In this document: in pieces, positions 26,320-35,245 of the stretch
How positions within the stretch are numbered: position 1 is the first letter of the stretch
Layout of the letters: each line of letters starts with the position of its first letter
NCBI GenBank assembly: GCA_017411605.1
Contig: JAFQPR010000034.1
Coordinates: 18,365 to 82,364, forward strand
Direction: 5' to 3'
DNA length: 64,000 nucleotides
Source of the DNA: Clostridia bacterium
GTDB lineage: Bacteria > Bacillota > Clostridia > Oscillospirales > CAG-272
The notes under the pieces: model-generated
Database searches by the model: none
Seen by the model: only the letters and a program-made list of their open reading frames with translations
What the model was told of the DNA's origin: nothing
Program-made: the position numbers and the translations under genes

Positions 26320-28257
26320 TTACATAACAAGCTCGTAAAGCGCGAGCAGCTCCTCTTCGATCTCAGCCTTGCGTTCCTCAATTTCTGCGGCTCTGACGTA
26401 ATTGGTCGCGGCGCTTCCGTAAAGCTCATCGTCGAGCGAGGTAAGCTCCCCCTCGAGCTTCTCGATCTTTTCCTTTGCGAGGGTGAGCTTGCGCTCGTTC
26501 GCGCGTCGCTCTGCGTTCTCGCGCTTTCTTTGTTCGTAGTCGAGCTTTGATGAGCTTTCCGCCTTTGGCGCGCTTGCCTCTGCGGCTAGCTTTGCCTCTT
26601 TCTCTGCGCTTCTTATTCTGATATATTCGGTATACGCGTCGTCGTAGTCCTCAAGACTGTAGTCAACGAGTCCTCGCTCGCTCTCTCTGTCAAGCTCTAT
26701 GATGCGCGTTGCTATCCTATTAATAAAATATCTGTCGTGCGATACCGCGATGATAGTACCGTCGAAGGCTAAAAGAGCATTCTCAAGCGCCTCTGCAGAG
26801 CCGATATCGAGGTGGTTCGTCGGCTCGTCCATTATAAGAAGATTGACCTTCTTCAGCATAAGCTTCGCGAGAGTCAGTCTTGCTCTCTCACCGCCCGAAA
26901 GCACGCTTATCGGCTTGATAATATCGTCGGGGCCGAAGAGGAAGAGAGCGAGAGCGGAGCGAAGCTCTCCGTCCTTCTTTTCGGGATACTCGTCGTGTAT
27001 CTCCTCGAATACGGTCTTGGTTAAGTCAAGTCCGCGGTTCTCCTGATCGTAATATCCTATTTTAATATTATAGCCGAGCGTAAGCTTACCGCGGTTGGGT
27101 GTCAGCATCGAGTTTATAAGCTTCATCAGCGTAGATTTACCGCAGCCGTTTTTCCCTAAGAAGAGCACGCGCTCGTATCTTCTTATAAGGAAGGAAATAT
27201 TGTTGATAAGAGGCTCGCCCGAGTAGGAGAAGGAAAGCTCCTTTACAGAAAGCACGTCGCCCGCGCTTTCCTCTTCCGCGTTAAATGAAAGACGTATGTC
27301 CTTCGGCGGCGGTGGAGCGAGCTCGACCTTTTCCATTCTCGCGAGCTGCTTTTCCTTTGAGCGTATCGTAACGAAGTTATGCTCTCTGTTGCATCTGCGC
27401 TGAAATTCTATATTAGCCTTTATCTTGGCTATCTCCTTTTGCTGCTCCTTGTATCTTTTCTCAAGAGAAGCCGCCTCTGCCTCCTGCAGCTCCTTCGTTT
27501 CGGTGTAGTTACCGTTATAAAGACGCGCGCCCGCATATTGAATATGCAAGGTCTTGTTCGTCGTTCTGTCAAGGAAGTATCTGTCGTGCGAAATAATTAT
27601 AACCGTCTTTTTATACGAAGCGAGGAAGCTCTCAAGCCAGGCAAGCGCGTCAATATCAAGGTGGTTCGTCGGCTCGTCGAGCATAAGGATGTCGGGCTCT
27701 GTCGCGAGCAGGCGCGCGAGCGCAAGACGCGTATACTGACCGCCCGAAAGGGTTGAGATATTTCTGTAGAGAAGCTCCTCTTCAAAGCCGAGGCGCAGGA
27801 GCATGCTCTTGCATCTGTTCTTAAACTCAAGTCCGCCCTCGAGCGCGAATTTTCTGTTAAGCTCGGTAAGCAGAGAGGTGCGGCTGACCGCCTCGTCGTG
27901 CATTCCCGACGCGCTGAGCGCGGATATTTCACTCTCAAGCGCGGATATTTTCGACTCCATAGAGAGCAGGGCGGGGAACGCGGAATACATATATTCGAGT
28001 GCCATAGTACCGCCCGGGAGCGCCGTCAGGTCGGGATTCTGCTCAAGGCAGCCTACGGTGTATCCCTTTTGAAAATACACTGCGCCCGAGTCTGCGGTAT
28101 ACTCACCCGTAATGACCTTAAAGAGAGAGGTCTTGCCCGCGCCGTTAACTCCGATAACGCCGACTCTGTCCCCATCGTTCACCGAGAAGGATATATTTTT
28201 CAGTACGGTTTCCATTCCAAAGGAGAGGGAAACCTCGGATACGGATAATGCTATCAT
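26320..28257 (-). CDS. ABC-F family ATP-binding protein
   Basis: A 645-residue soluble protein with two ATPase domains and no membrane segment, as in ABC-F factors that act on the ribosomal E site in translation or antibiotic protection. The first domain has GVNGAGKTS, LSGGQYTRLALARLL, LDEPTNHLD and SHDRYFLD. The second has GKNGCGKST, LSGGERARLTLAKLM and MDEPTNHLD. The linker between them is charged and helical. The C-terminus is a Lys/Glu-rich coiled coil (about 560-645), similar to B. subtilis YdiF/YfmM types. ATG 28257 follows a GAGG site and a strong promoter. It is not assignable to a resistance subgroup from sequence alone. Confidence 0.92.
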   Translation of the reverse strand: MIALSVSEVSLSFGMETVLKNISFSVNDGDRVGVIGVNGAGKTSLFKVITGEYTADSGAVYFQKGYTVGCLEQNPDLTALPGGTMALEYMYSAFPALLSMESKISALESEISALSASGMHDEAVSRTSLLTELNRKFALEGGLEFKNRCKSMLLRLGFEEELLYRNISTLSGGQYTRLALARLLATEPDILMLDEPTNHLDIDALAWLESFLASYKKTVIIISHDRYFLDRTTNKTLHIQYAGARLYNGNYTETKELQEAEAASLEKRYKEQQKEIAKIKANIEFQRRCNREHNFVTIRSKEKQLARMEKVELAPPPPKDIRLSFNAEEESAGDVLSVKELSFSYSGEPLINNISFLIRRYERVLFLGKNGCGKSTLMKLINSMLTPNRGKLTLGYNIKIGYYDQENRGLDLTKTVFEEIHDEYPEKKDGELRSALALFLFGPDDIIKPISVLSGGERARLTLAKLMLKKVNLLIMDEPTNHLDIGSAEALENALLAFDGTIIAVSHDRYFINRIATRIIELDRESERGLVDYSLEDYDDAYTEYIRIRSAEKEAKLAAEASAPKAESSSKLDYEQRKRENAERRANERKLTLAKEKIEKLEGELTSLDDELYGSAATNYVRAAEIEERKAEIEEELLALYELVM

Positions 28258-28286
28258 TTTTTCCTCAATAATAATTATATACTGAT

Positions 28287-28315
28287 ATTCTATCATAAAA
28301 TCCGAGCAAAATCAA
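28287..28315 (-). promoter_or_regulatory. Promoter of the ABC-F gene
   Basis: On the minus strand TTGATT (28310-28315) and TAGAAT (28287-28292) are separated by 17 bp, 30 bp before the coding start. Confidence 0.7.
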
Positions 28316-28342
28316 CAGAAAAGAAAGTAAAATGAAAATATG

Positions 28343-28398
28343 CATAGAAAAATGCATAATTATGCAGAATATTTCCTGCATATTCATTGAATATATGC
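28343..28398. promoter_or_regulatory. Cluster of palindromic operator-like sites (ARG-box-like)
   Basis: TGCATAATTATGCA at 28353-28366 is a perfect 14-bp palindrome, resembling ArgR ARG boxes with C/G substitutions. ATATTCA-T-TGAATAT (28380-28394) is a second palindrome, and further TGCA half-sites flank them (28341 and 28377). The cluster sits between divergent ABC-F and amino-acid transporter genes, about 30 bp behind the ABC-F -35 box and 155 bp behind the transporter's. The regulator is not identified. Confidence 0.45.
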
Positions 28399-28553
28399 GC
28401 CGAACTCTAAAAGATATTAAAATAAAAAGCTTTCAAAATCTTTAAAATCTTTAAAAAATACGCGGGGTTTTGTGCATTTTGCACTAAAAAGCACACCACT
28501 TTCTGTAATATGAATAATAATTCACCAAAAATGAATTTTTTTGCAAAAATCGC

Positions 28554-28582
28554 TTGACTTTATGCAAAACGGGGTGTATAAT
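28554..28582 (+). promoter_or_regulatory. Strong promoter of the amino-acid ABC transporter operon
   Basis: TTGACT (28554-28559), a 17-bp spacer and a consensus TATAAT (28577-28582). The transcript leader before the ATG at 28660 is about 70 nt. Confidence 0.85.
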
Positions 28583-28659
28583 TGGTTCATCCAAAAACAC
28601 AGGGGCACAAAACAAACAAAAATCACAAACACCCCGAAAAAAGAAAGAAGGAAAACAAA

Positions 28660-29568
28660 ATGAAAAAAATTATCTCAATCATCCTTGCGGCAGCGCTTCT
28701 TTGCTGCTCGATATTCGCACTTGCTTCGTGTAAGGGCGAAGATCTTTACAAGGCTTACGGAAAACAGCTTGATAAATTCGCTGCTCCCACCGATGCTGCA
28801 GAAACTCTTACGGTTGCAATGTCTCCCGATTTTGCTCCTATGGAGTTCACTTACGTAGACGGTTCTAAATCCGAGATCGCAGGATTTGACGTTATTCTTG
28901 CCAACTATCTTGCAAAAGAGCTTAATATGAAGCTCGAGATCAAGGCAATGTCATTCGATGCTTGCCAGACCGCAATCCAGACCGGTACCGTTGATCTTGC
29001 AATTTCCGGTTTCTCCTGGACCGAAGAGCGTGCTGAAAACTACCTCATTTCAAATTGGTACATAGCAGGTGACAATGAGACCGAGCAGGTTCTTATTACA
29101 ACTAAGGAAAACGCAGGTAAGTTCACTAACGAAGAAGCCCTCAGCGGTAAGAAGATCGGCTATCAGGGCGCATCTCTTCAGGAGCTCCTCGTTAAGGAGA
29201 CCTTTACAGGTATCGCAAGCGAGCTTGTTCCTTATACCGACCTTGGTCTTGCTACCGAAGCTCTTAAGACAGGTAAGATCGATGCTCTTGCAGTTGCAAA
29301 GGGCAACGGTGATTCCATTATCGCAAACGCTAACGATGCGATCGCATTCGCAGGTTACAACTTCGACGTAGATCCTATGTATGAGAACAACGTAATTCTT
29401 CTTAACAAGGCAGACAGTGCTCTCCTCGCGAAGGTTAACGCAGCTCTTGACAAGGCTCTTGAGAACGATTACTACACCGATTGGTACGAGGCATCTCTCA
29501 TCCTTTCCGGAAGTAAGTCTATCGACGAGCTTGGTTACGACGCTGACGGTAACAAGATTACAGAGTAA
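28660..29568 (+). CDS. Amino-acid ABC transporter substrate-binding lipoprotein
   Basis: A 302-residue solute-binding protein (family 3). A lipoprotein signal with ALASC gives the lipidated Cys, then LTVAMSPDFAPMEFTYVDG, FDVILANYLAKELNMKLEIKAM, TGTVDLAISGFSWTEER and YQGASLQELL, the standard order of polar-amino-acid binding proteins. The start is ATG 28660, after AAGAAGG. Codon use here favours GCT/GCA for Ala over the GCG of its neighbours, as expected for a highly expressed gene. The exact amino acid is unknown; the operator-like palindromes upstream hint at arginine-linked control. Confidence 0.92.
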   Translation: MKKIISIILAAALLCCSIFALASCKGEDLYKAYGKQLDKFAAPTDAAETLTVAMSPDFAPMEFTYVDGSKSEIAGFDVILANYLAKELNMKLEIKAMSFDACQTAIQTGTVDLAISGFSWTEERAENYLISNWYIAGDNETEQVLITTKENAGKFTNEEALSGKKIGYQGASLQELLVKETFTGIASELVPYTDLGLATEALKTGKIDALAVAKGNGDSIIANANDAIAFAGYNFDVDPMYENNVILLNKADSALLAKVNAALDKALENDYYTDWYEASLILSGSKSIDELGYDADGNKITE

Positions 29569-29580
29569 TTAATAGATTTA

Positions 29581-29621
29581 TGAACCGAGCCTAAAGAGAC
29601 TCGGTTCATAACTTGTTTTTT
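29581..29621 (+). terminator. Attenuating terminator between binding-protein and permease genes
   Basis: A perfect 9-bp stem (29581-29589 with 29600-29608), then TTGTTTTTTAG. Partial termination here would make binding protein in excess over permease. Confidence 0.75.
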
Positions 29622-29678
29622 AGACGTTCTGATCACCTTGAAAATGTGTGATTAAAACAATAAAAAGGAGAAGTATAA

Positions 29679-30374
29679 GTGAGTTTAGTAACAATTATTG
29701 AAAATATAGCCAAGATTATGGGAAGATATTGGTACGTATTTCTCGTAAAAGGCGTAGGATATACGCTGCTTCTTTCTATAATCGTGCTTGTTTGCGGAGC
29801 AATTCTCGGCTCGATTATGGCGATAGGAAAAGGCTCGAAATTTGCACCGCTCCGTTGGATTATTACTGCAGTTGTCGAGGTCGTTCGAGGAACGCCGTCG
29901 CTGCTTCAGCTTTATATCGGTTATTTCTTCGTACCTAAGCTTTTGAATATCGAAGGGCTCAGCGCTCAGATGCAAGCATTCGTATGCTGTGCGATTGCTC
30001 TTATAATAAACAGTGCCGCATACGTATCCGAAATAGTCCGTTCGGGTATTGAGGCTGTGGATAAGGGACAGACAGAGGCATCGCGAAGCCTTGGTCTTAA
30101 TTCCTTTACGACAATGACTAAGATAATTCTTCCTCAGGCGATAAAGAATATTCTTCCTGCTCTCGGTAATGAATTTATCGTCGTTATTAAGGAGACCTCG
30201 CTTGCATCGACGTTCTTTGTCGGCGATTTGATGACGGCATATCTTGAGGTTAAGGGAGCGACGTATCTTTCTACCGAGTGCCTTATCATTGTCGGCGCGA
30301 TCTATTTCGTATTGACGTTCACACTCTCAAAGATTATGGGTGTCGCAGAAAGGAAGATGAAGGCTCATGCTTAA
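29679..30374 (+). CDS. Amino-acid ABC transporter permease (HisM/GlnP type)
   Basis: A 231-residue inner membrane permease with about five helices. The cytoplasmic EAA loop reads [21 protein letters not shown], and the early [15 protein letters not shown] is typical for the His/Glu/Gln family. It starts at GTG 29679, preceded by AAAAAGGAG. The gene is between the binding protein and the ATPase and overlaps the ATPase start by 8 bp. Confidence 0.93.
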   Translation: MSLVTIIENIAKIMGRYWYVFLVKGVGYTLLLSIIVLVCGAILGSIMAIGKGSKFAPLRWIITAVVEVVRGTPSLLQLYIGYFFVPKLLNIEGLSAQMQAFVCCAIALIINSAAYVSEIVRSGIEAVDKGQTEASRSLGLNSFTTMTKIILPQAIKNILPALGNEFIVVIKETSLASTFFVGDLMTAYLEVKGATYLSTECLIIVGAIYFVLTFTLSKIMGVAERKMKAHA

Positions 30375-31374
30375 CGTAAATAATATTTATAAAAATTTCG
30401 GTGATCTTAAGGTCCTCAAGGGCGTATCCACAGAGATCAAAGCGGGCGAGGTCGTTTCCATTATCGGAGCATCCGGCTCGGGAAAATCCACTCTTCTTCG
30501 CTGTATGAACCTTCTTGAAACTCCTACCTTTGGCGAGGTATGGATGGAGGGCAAGCTTCTGACTCCCGTTGATCCCTATCTTCATCCCGAGGTAATTGCG
30601 TGCTCGAACACGTATAAAAAGCTCGTTGCCGAGGGCATGTCAAGCGGGGACGCTATAGTGAAGATCAAGGCTGAGGACCTTCTCAACGAGAAGTTTTCTT
30701 CTGCCGAGGGCAAGGAATACCGCGCCGCAATGAAGAAGATCTACGACGAAAACTATATAGATATCAACGTTGCCCGTCAGAAGATGGGAATGGTATTCCA
30801 GCAGTTCAACCTCTTTAACAATCTAAGTGTAAAAGAGAATATTATGTTCGCTCCCGTAAGCATCGGGCTTGCGAAAATAAGAAAAGCAAAAAGAAAAAAT
30901 CTATTGATAAAGCTCGGAAATCTCTTCAAAAAAGAGAAAAAAGAGCTGATAGAGATAACCGAAACGAAAGAGAGCATTAAGGCTGAGGCTGAGGCTAAGG
31001 CTATGGAGCTTCTTCGTAGAATAGGACTTGAAGAGAAGGCTGACGTTTATCCCTCGACTCTATCGGGCGGTCAGAAGCAGAGAATCGCTATCATCCGCGC
31101 GCTTGCCATGAACCCCGAGGTAATGCTCTTTGACGAGCCGACCTCCGCGCTTGACCCCGAGATGATAGGCGAGGTTCTCGACCTTATGAAGGAGCTGGCG
31201 AACGAGGGTATGACGATGGTTATCGTAACCCACGAGATGGGCTTTGCCCGTGAGGTTTCGGATAGAGTCCTCTTCGTTGACGAAGGCTACATAAAAGAGG
31301 ATAGACCTCCCGAGGAGCTCTTTAAGTCCCCCGAAGATCCAAGACTACGGGACTTCTTATCGAAGGTGCTTTAA
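30367..31374 (+). CDS. Amino-acid ABC transporter ATP-binding protein with two insertions
   Basis: The ATPase of the 28660-31374 transporter. It has Walker [10 protein letters not shown] (34-42), Q-loop VFQQFNLF (about 146), LSGGQKQR (about 232), [13 protein letters not shown] and switch His in VTHEMGFA. At 335 residues it is about 90 longer than GlnQ-type proteins. One insertion of roughly 65 residues lies between Walker A and the Q-loop (about 66-135) and another of roughly 35, rich in Lys and Glu, between the Q-loop and signature (about 172-210). Similar expansions occur in some Clostridia. All catalytic motifs are intact. Confidence 0.92.
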   Translation: MLNVNNIYKNFGDLKVLKGVSTEIKAGEVVSIIGASGSGKSTLLRCMNLLETPTFGEVWMEGKLLTPVDPYLHPEVIACSNTYKKLVAEGMSSGDAIVKIKAEDLLNEKFSSAEGKEYRAAMKKIYDENYIDINVARQKMGMVFQQFNLFNNLSVKENIMFAPVSIGLAKIRKAKRKNLLIKLGNLFKKEKKELIEITETKESIKAEAEAKAMELLRRIGLEEKADVYPSTLSGGQKQRIAIIRALAMNPEVMLFDEPTSALDPEMIGEVLDLMKELANEGMTMVIVTHEMGFAREVSDRVLFVDEGYIKEDRPPEELFKSPEDPRLRDFLSKVL

Positions 31375-31415
31375 TATTACGGCACTGAATTTCAGTATAA
31401 ACTTTAAAGACGTGA

Positions 31416-31452
31416 CTTTAGCCGAAGTGAAAACTCTTTGCTTCGGCTAAAG
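31416..31452 (+). terminator. Stem-loop after the amino-acid transporter operon
   Basis: A perfect 12-bp stem (31416-31427 with 31441-31452) with a 13-nt loop. No strong T-run follows, so it may be an mRNA 3' stabiliser or inefficient terminator before the M20 gene. Confidence 0.5.
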
Positions 31453-31501
31453 CTATAAAAAACAACTTTTGTTTGCAAAAATACGTTAAAGGATAATTAT
31501 T

Positions 31502-32953
31502 ATGGAGCTTAAGGAATTAAAAAGGATCGCAACGGACGCAATAGATGAAAGCTCGTCCGTGTTCTGCGAGGTGTCCGACATGATATGGGAATACGCGGAG
31601 CTGTCCTTAAAAGAGTATAAATCGACCGAGCTTTACGTAAAGGTGCTCGCAGAGCTTGGCTTTGAGGTAGAGCGAAACGTCGCGGGTATCGCAACCGCGT
31701 TCCTCGGTAAGGCGGGCTCGGGCAGACCGTACATAGGTATCCTCGGAGAATACGATGCGCTCTCGGGACTCTCTCAGGTAGGCGGTTCTGTGGAAAAATG
31801 CGAGGTCGAAAAGGGCGGAAACGGACACGGATGCGGCCATAATATGCTCGGAGCAGGTGCGCTCGCGGCAGCATACGGCGTAAAGAGGTACCTCGAAGCT
31901 ACGGGTAAGAGCGGTACGGTTATCTTCTTTGGAACACCGGGCGAGGAAGGCGGTGCTGGCAAGGCGTTTATGGCGAAGAGTGAGCTTTGGCGCGAGCTTG
32001 ACTCGGCGCTGACTTGGCATCCTATGGACGTAAACGAGGTAACCACGGGAACGTGCAATTCCTGCCTCCAGGTGCTCTATAAGTACCGTGGCGTGGCATC
32101 TCACGCGGCTGGTGACCCCGAGCACGGAAGGAGCGCGCTCGATGCCGTTGAGCTTATGAATACGGGCGTTCAGTATCTTCGCGAGCATACGAAGGACGAC
32201 GCGAGAATACACTACGCGATAATAGACGGCGGCGGATTTTCGCCGAACGTAGTTCAGCCTACCGCGAGCGTGCTTTATATGGTGCGCTCAAAGCTCGTCC
32301 GCGACGCAAACGCGCTCCTTAAAAGAGTTGATAAGATAGCCGACGGCGCGGCGCTTATGACCGAAACCGAGTATGAAAGAGTGTTTATCGACGGTTGCTC
32401 GGGAACGGTTCCAAATCACGCGCTTGAGGCGCTTCTTTACAGCAACCTATGTGAGATAGGCGTACCCGAGTATACCGACGAAGAATGGGAGTACGCAAAG
32501 GCGCTCAAGGCAACCTATGATACCCACGGCGCGATACCCTCGCTTGCCGCGAGTCTTGATGCGCTTGCCCGCGCCGAGGTAGAAAAAATAACGAACGGCG
32601 GAGAGCTCGCAATCAATAATTTTGTAGCTCCGCTCTACACGGGTGACTGCTTCTCGCCCGGCTCAACCGACGTCGGTGACGTATCCTGGCAGACGCCGAC
32701 GGCGCAGGTGTATACCGCTTGCTTCACCTCGGGCGCGCCGGGGCACTCCTGGCAGAACGTGTCCGTAGGTAAAACCTCGATAGGTCATAAAGGACTCATC
32801 CTTGCGGGCAAGGTAATAGCCGCAGCGGCAGTGGAGCTCTTCGAATGCCCTGAAAAAATTGCCGAAGCGAAAGCGGAGTTCGAGAATAGAACTAAGGGTG
32901 GCTACGTTTCGCCTATCCCCGACGGAGAATATGCAAAGCCTGTAGAGATATAA
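31502..32953 (+). CDS. M20 family amidohydrolase, AbgB-like
   Basis: A 483-residue metallopeptidase-fold hydrolase resembling the B subunit of p-aminobenzoyl-glutamate hydrolase. Metal-binding blocks are GEYDAL (about 81), GHGCGHNMLG (about 109) and GTPGEEGGAGK (about 140), with SHAAGDPEHGRSALDAVELM marking the dimerisation domain. The start has an AAAGGA site. It follows an amino-acid ABC transporter closely on the same strand, so it may process amide-linked amino acids brought in by it. The substrate is inferred only. Confidence 0.85.
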   Translation: MELKELKRIATDAIDESSSVFCEVSDMIWEYAELSLKEYKSTELYVKVLAELGFEVERNVAGIATAFLGKAGSGRPYIGILGEYDALSGLSQVGGSVEKCEVEKGGNGHGCGHNMLGAGALAAAYGVKRYLEATGKSGTVIFFGTPGEEGGAGKAFMAKSELWRELDSALTWHPMDVNEVTTGTCNSCLQVLYKYRGVASHAAGDPEHGRSALDAVELMNTGVQYLREHTKDDARIHYAIIDGGGFSPNVVQPTASVLYMVRSKLVRDANALLKRVDKIADGAALMTETEYERVFIDGCSGTVPNHALEALLYSNLCEIGVPEYTDEEWEYAKALKATYDTHGAIPSLAASLDALARAEVEKITNGGELAINNFVAPLYTGDCFSPGSTDVGDVSWQTPTAQVYTACFTSGAPGHSWQNVSVGKTSIGHKGLILAGKVIAAAAVELFECPEKIAEAKAEFENRTKGGYVSPIPDGEYAKPVEI

Positions 32954-32962
32954 TAATCAAGC

Positions 32963-33212
32963 AAATCCGTATCTGGGAGCTCGCTCACAAGGACGGATGC
33001 GCAGATTGCTCCGCGGCGGCTCGACGTAGGCGAGCTTAGTGCGTAGCACCAAAGACTTTAGGCTTTGCGCCGAATAGGAGTATAATTTAAATCCATATCT
33101 GGGAGCTCGCTCACAAGGACGGATGCGCAGATTGCTCCGCGGCGGCTCGACGTAGGCGAGCTTAGTGCGTAGCACCAAAGACTTTAGGCTTTGCGCCGAA
33201 TAGGAGTATAAT
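32963..33212. repeat. Tandem duplication of a 124-bp non-coding unit
   Basis: Copies 32963-33086 and 33089-33212 (126-bp period) differ at a single base. Each contains GGGAGCTCGCTCACAAGGA, CGACGTAGGCGAGCTTAG and ends with GGAGTATAAT. A 91-codon open frame across both on the minus strand is itself repeated and lacks support as a gene. Confidence 0.85.
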
Positions 33213-33214
33213 AG

Positions 33215-33258
33215 AAAAAGCGCTATTTGCAAACAAAGAGTTGCATTTAGCGCTTTTT
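33215..33258. terminator. Bidirectional terminator between converging genes
   Basis: An 11-bp outer stem (33215-33225 with 33248-33258) with A-run on one side and T-run on the other, serving the M20 gene on plus and rluD on minus. An inner TTGCAA/TTGCA match adds to it. Confidence 0.75.
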
Positions 33259-34201
33259 ATTCGTAAAGTATCTTTAATAGTTTTTCAAATTCATCGGGGA
33301 GCGGTGACTCGAAAGTCATTCTCTCTTTTGTTTTCGGGTGCGTCAGGGTGAGCCTTTTTGCGTGAAGAGCCTGACCCGAGAGCAGAGCCTTGTGCTGCCG
33401 CTCGAAGAGTGTTCTTCCGCCGCCGTAGACGGTATCGCCGAGAAGCGGATGCCCACGGTGCGACATATGCACTCTTATCTGATGTGTTCTGCCCGTTTCA
33501 AGCACGAGCTTAAGATAGCTTATCTGCCCAAACGACTCAATGACCTCGTAATGAGTTATCGCGTGCTTTGCTGATGCCGAGCCCTCGGGGAGAACAGCCA
33601 TCCTCTTTCTGTCCACGGGATGTCTGCCTATCGGTAAATTAACAGTACCCGACATCTCCTTAAATCCGCCGTTCACGAGCGCGTGATATTCACGCACGAT
33701 TCCGTGATGCTCAAGCTCCTCGGAAAGAGCTCTGTGCGCAAAGTCGTTTTTAGCGCAAACAAGAAGACCCGACGTGTCTTTATCTATCCTATGCACGATA
33801 CCGGGGCGCATAACGCCGCCGATGCCCGAGAGCGAGTCGCGGCAGTGATAGAGAAGGGCGTTGACGAGTGTCCCCGTCATATTTCCCGCCGCGGGATGAA
33901 CTACCATACCCGACGGCTTGTTGATAACGATAATATCAGAGTCCTCATAGATGATATCAAGAGGAATATCCTCGGGGGTGACCTCGTAGGGGACTACCTC
34001 TTCTTCTTTGAAGATAACGGTATCTCCGACGCCCGCAAGCTTGTACTTCTTATCGGGCTCTTTTTCTTTGCCGTCCGAGATTACCTTAACGCGTCCCTCA
34101 TCTATCGCGCGGACTGCGGCGTTTCTCGATTCACCCGTCACGGCTGCAAGATACGCGTCAAGCCTTTTGCCTATATCCTCTTCTTTTACGGTAAAGGTCA
34201 T
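33257..34201 (-). CDS. rluD: Ribosomal large subunit pseudouridine synthase, RluD family
   Basis: A 314-residue enzyme that isomerises uridines in 23S rRNA helix 69 or related sites. It has an N-terminal S4 RNA-binding domain (about 10-60), then INKPSGMVVHPAAGN, HRIDKDTSGLLVCAKN with the catalytic Asp (about 141), and LETGRTHQIRVHM. Its ATG overlaps the lspA stop by 1 nt (TAATG), so the two are coupled, the usual lspA-rluD arrangement in Firmicutes. The subfamily within RluA/C/D is not fixed. Confidence 0.9.
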   Translation of the reverse strand: MTFTVKEEDIGKRLDAYLAAVTGESRNAAVRAIDEGRVKVISDGKEKEPDKKYKLAGVGDTVIFKEEEVVPYEVTPEDIPLDIIYEDSDIIVINKPSGMVVHPAAGNMTGTLVNALLYHCRDSLSGIGGVMRPGIVHRIDKDTSGLLVCAKNDFAHRALSEELEHHGIVREYHALVNGGFKEMSGTVNLPIGRHPVDRKRMAVLPEGSASAKHAITHYEVIESFGQISYLKLVLETGRTHQIRVHMSHRGHPLLGDTVYGGGRTLFERQHKALLSGQALHAKRLTLTHPKTKERMTFESPLPDEFEKLLKILYE

Positions 34202-34812
34202 TATTCCTCGCCCTCGCCGTCGGAGTCTTTATCGGATGCGGCAGCTTTAGCAGCCTTTTCTGCCTTTGCTTCTTTAACGATATCGAGTATCAGCGCGAGT
34301 ATCAATAGACCCGCACCGACGCAAACGAAGGAATCAGCTCCGTTGAATATAGCGGGGAAGCCGATATCCGAGAAGTCGATAAAATCGCGAACGACCTTGT
34401 CCCCCGCGTTCTGCGGAAGAACACCCGTAAAGAACATTCTGTCTATCATATTGCCGATACCGCCCGAGATGATCATAGCTATAGATATCTCGTAGAGCTT
34501 ATTTTCGGCAAATCCGAGATAAAGATAAGCGGAGAGAACAACGATAAGGATGGTGGACGTAACCATAAATATCCACCTTGCGTCCTTCATCGAGCCGAAT
34601 GCCGCGCCCGTGTTTTCCGCATAGGTAAGACTGACTACTTTGTTAATTATAACAACGCTCTTCGGGTAAAGGGGCGCGAGGTATTTCTCCGCGAGCCACT
34701 TTGTAAGCTGATCGAGGAAAAGTCCCACGGCGATAACTGCGGAATAAAGAATATAATCGCGGGGGCGCTTTTTCTTTACCTTAGATAAGAAACTTGATAT
34801 AAAATTCTTCAT
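34201..34812 (-). CDS. lspA: Lipoprotein signal peptidase (signal peptidase II)
   Basis: Integral membrane aspartyl protease that removes lipoprotein signal peptides after lipidation. The 203-residue protein has four hydrophobic segments with FLDQLTKW, SLTYAENTGAAFG, GGIGNMIDR (first catalytic Asp) and FNGADSFVCVG (second Asp; Gly replaces the usual Val/Ile). It is longer than typical (150-170) because of an N-terminal basic stretch and a charged tail of about 25 residues ending DSDGEGEE. The window's several lipoproteins would be its substrates. Confidence 0.93.
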   Translation of the reverse strand: MKNFISSFLSKVKKKRPRDYILYSAVIAVGLFLDQLTKWLAEKYLAPLYPKSVVIINKVVSLTYAENTGAAFGSMKDARWIFMVTSTILIVVLSAYLYLGFAENKLYEISIAMIISGGIGNMIDRMFFTGVLPQNAGDKVVRDFIDFSDIGFPAIFNGADSFVCVGAGLLILALILDIVKEAKAEKAAKAAASDKDSDGEGEE

Positions 34813-34824
34813 AATGCAGAGCTA

Positions 34825-35229
34825 TCAGCCTTCATCCGAAACGTCAACGTCGTGAGGAGTGATGATATAGGTGTTTACGGCAACGGGCTTGATATCACCG
34901 TCGGTGGTGTAGGTCACGCCGTTGAGGAAATCGAGCATTCTGCGGCATACCGGCTTATCAAGAAGCTCGGTGTTGAGAACTACGGTGCAGCCGTCGATAA
35001 GATAATCGGCAATAGTGCTGACCTCCTCGAACTCCTGGGGCTTAACTACCTTGAAAACGATGCTGCTGTCCTTTCCGTTATCGTCAGCGGTGAGGGTAGA
35101 GCCCTGAGGCTCGGGACGGGTAGCGGCGTTATTATCGCTTTCCTCATCGTACTTCTTGAATTCTATAACCTCATCTTCGCTGTGAAGCTTTTTGTTCAGT
35201 CTGTCTGCAAGATTTTTCATAAATGCCAT
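34825..35229 (-). CDS. sepF: Cell division protein SepF
   Basis: SepF anchors and bundles FtsZ filaments at the division septum in Gram-positive bacteria. The 134-residue protein has an N-terminal helix (MAFMKNLADRLNKKL, membrane-binding type), an acidic linker, and the conserved core IVFKVVKPQEFEEVSTIADYLIDG, VVLNTELLDKPVCRRMLDFLNGVTY and NTYIITPHDVDVS. It lies between yggS and lspA, matching the yggS-sepF order in Firmicutes division clusters, though ylmH is elsewhere (49546). Confidence 0.93.
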   Translation of the reverse strand: MAFMKNLADRLNKKLHSEDEVIEFKKYDEESDNNAATRPEPQGSTLTADDNGKDSSIVFKVVKPQEFEEVSTIADYLIDGCTVVLNTELLDKPVCRRMLDFLNGVTYTTDGDIKPVAVNTYIITPHDVDVSDEG

Positions 35230-35245
35230 TGGTGTTTACCTCCTG

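Noticed and set aside
26320-28257. Antibiotic-resistance assignment for the ABC-F protein
   Set aside because: Sequence motifs define ABC-F but do not place it in a resistance subgroup; housekeeping YdiF/YfmM-like relatives are as likely.
32957-33232. A 91-codon frame on the minus strand spanning the tandem repeats
   Set aside because: It consists of a duplicated peptide produced by the DNA repeat and has no start signal.
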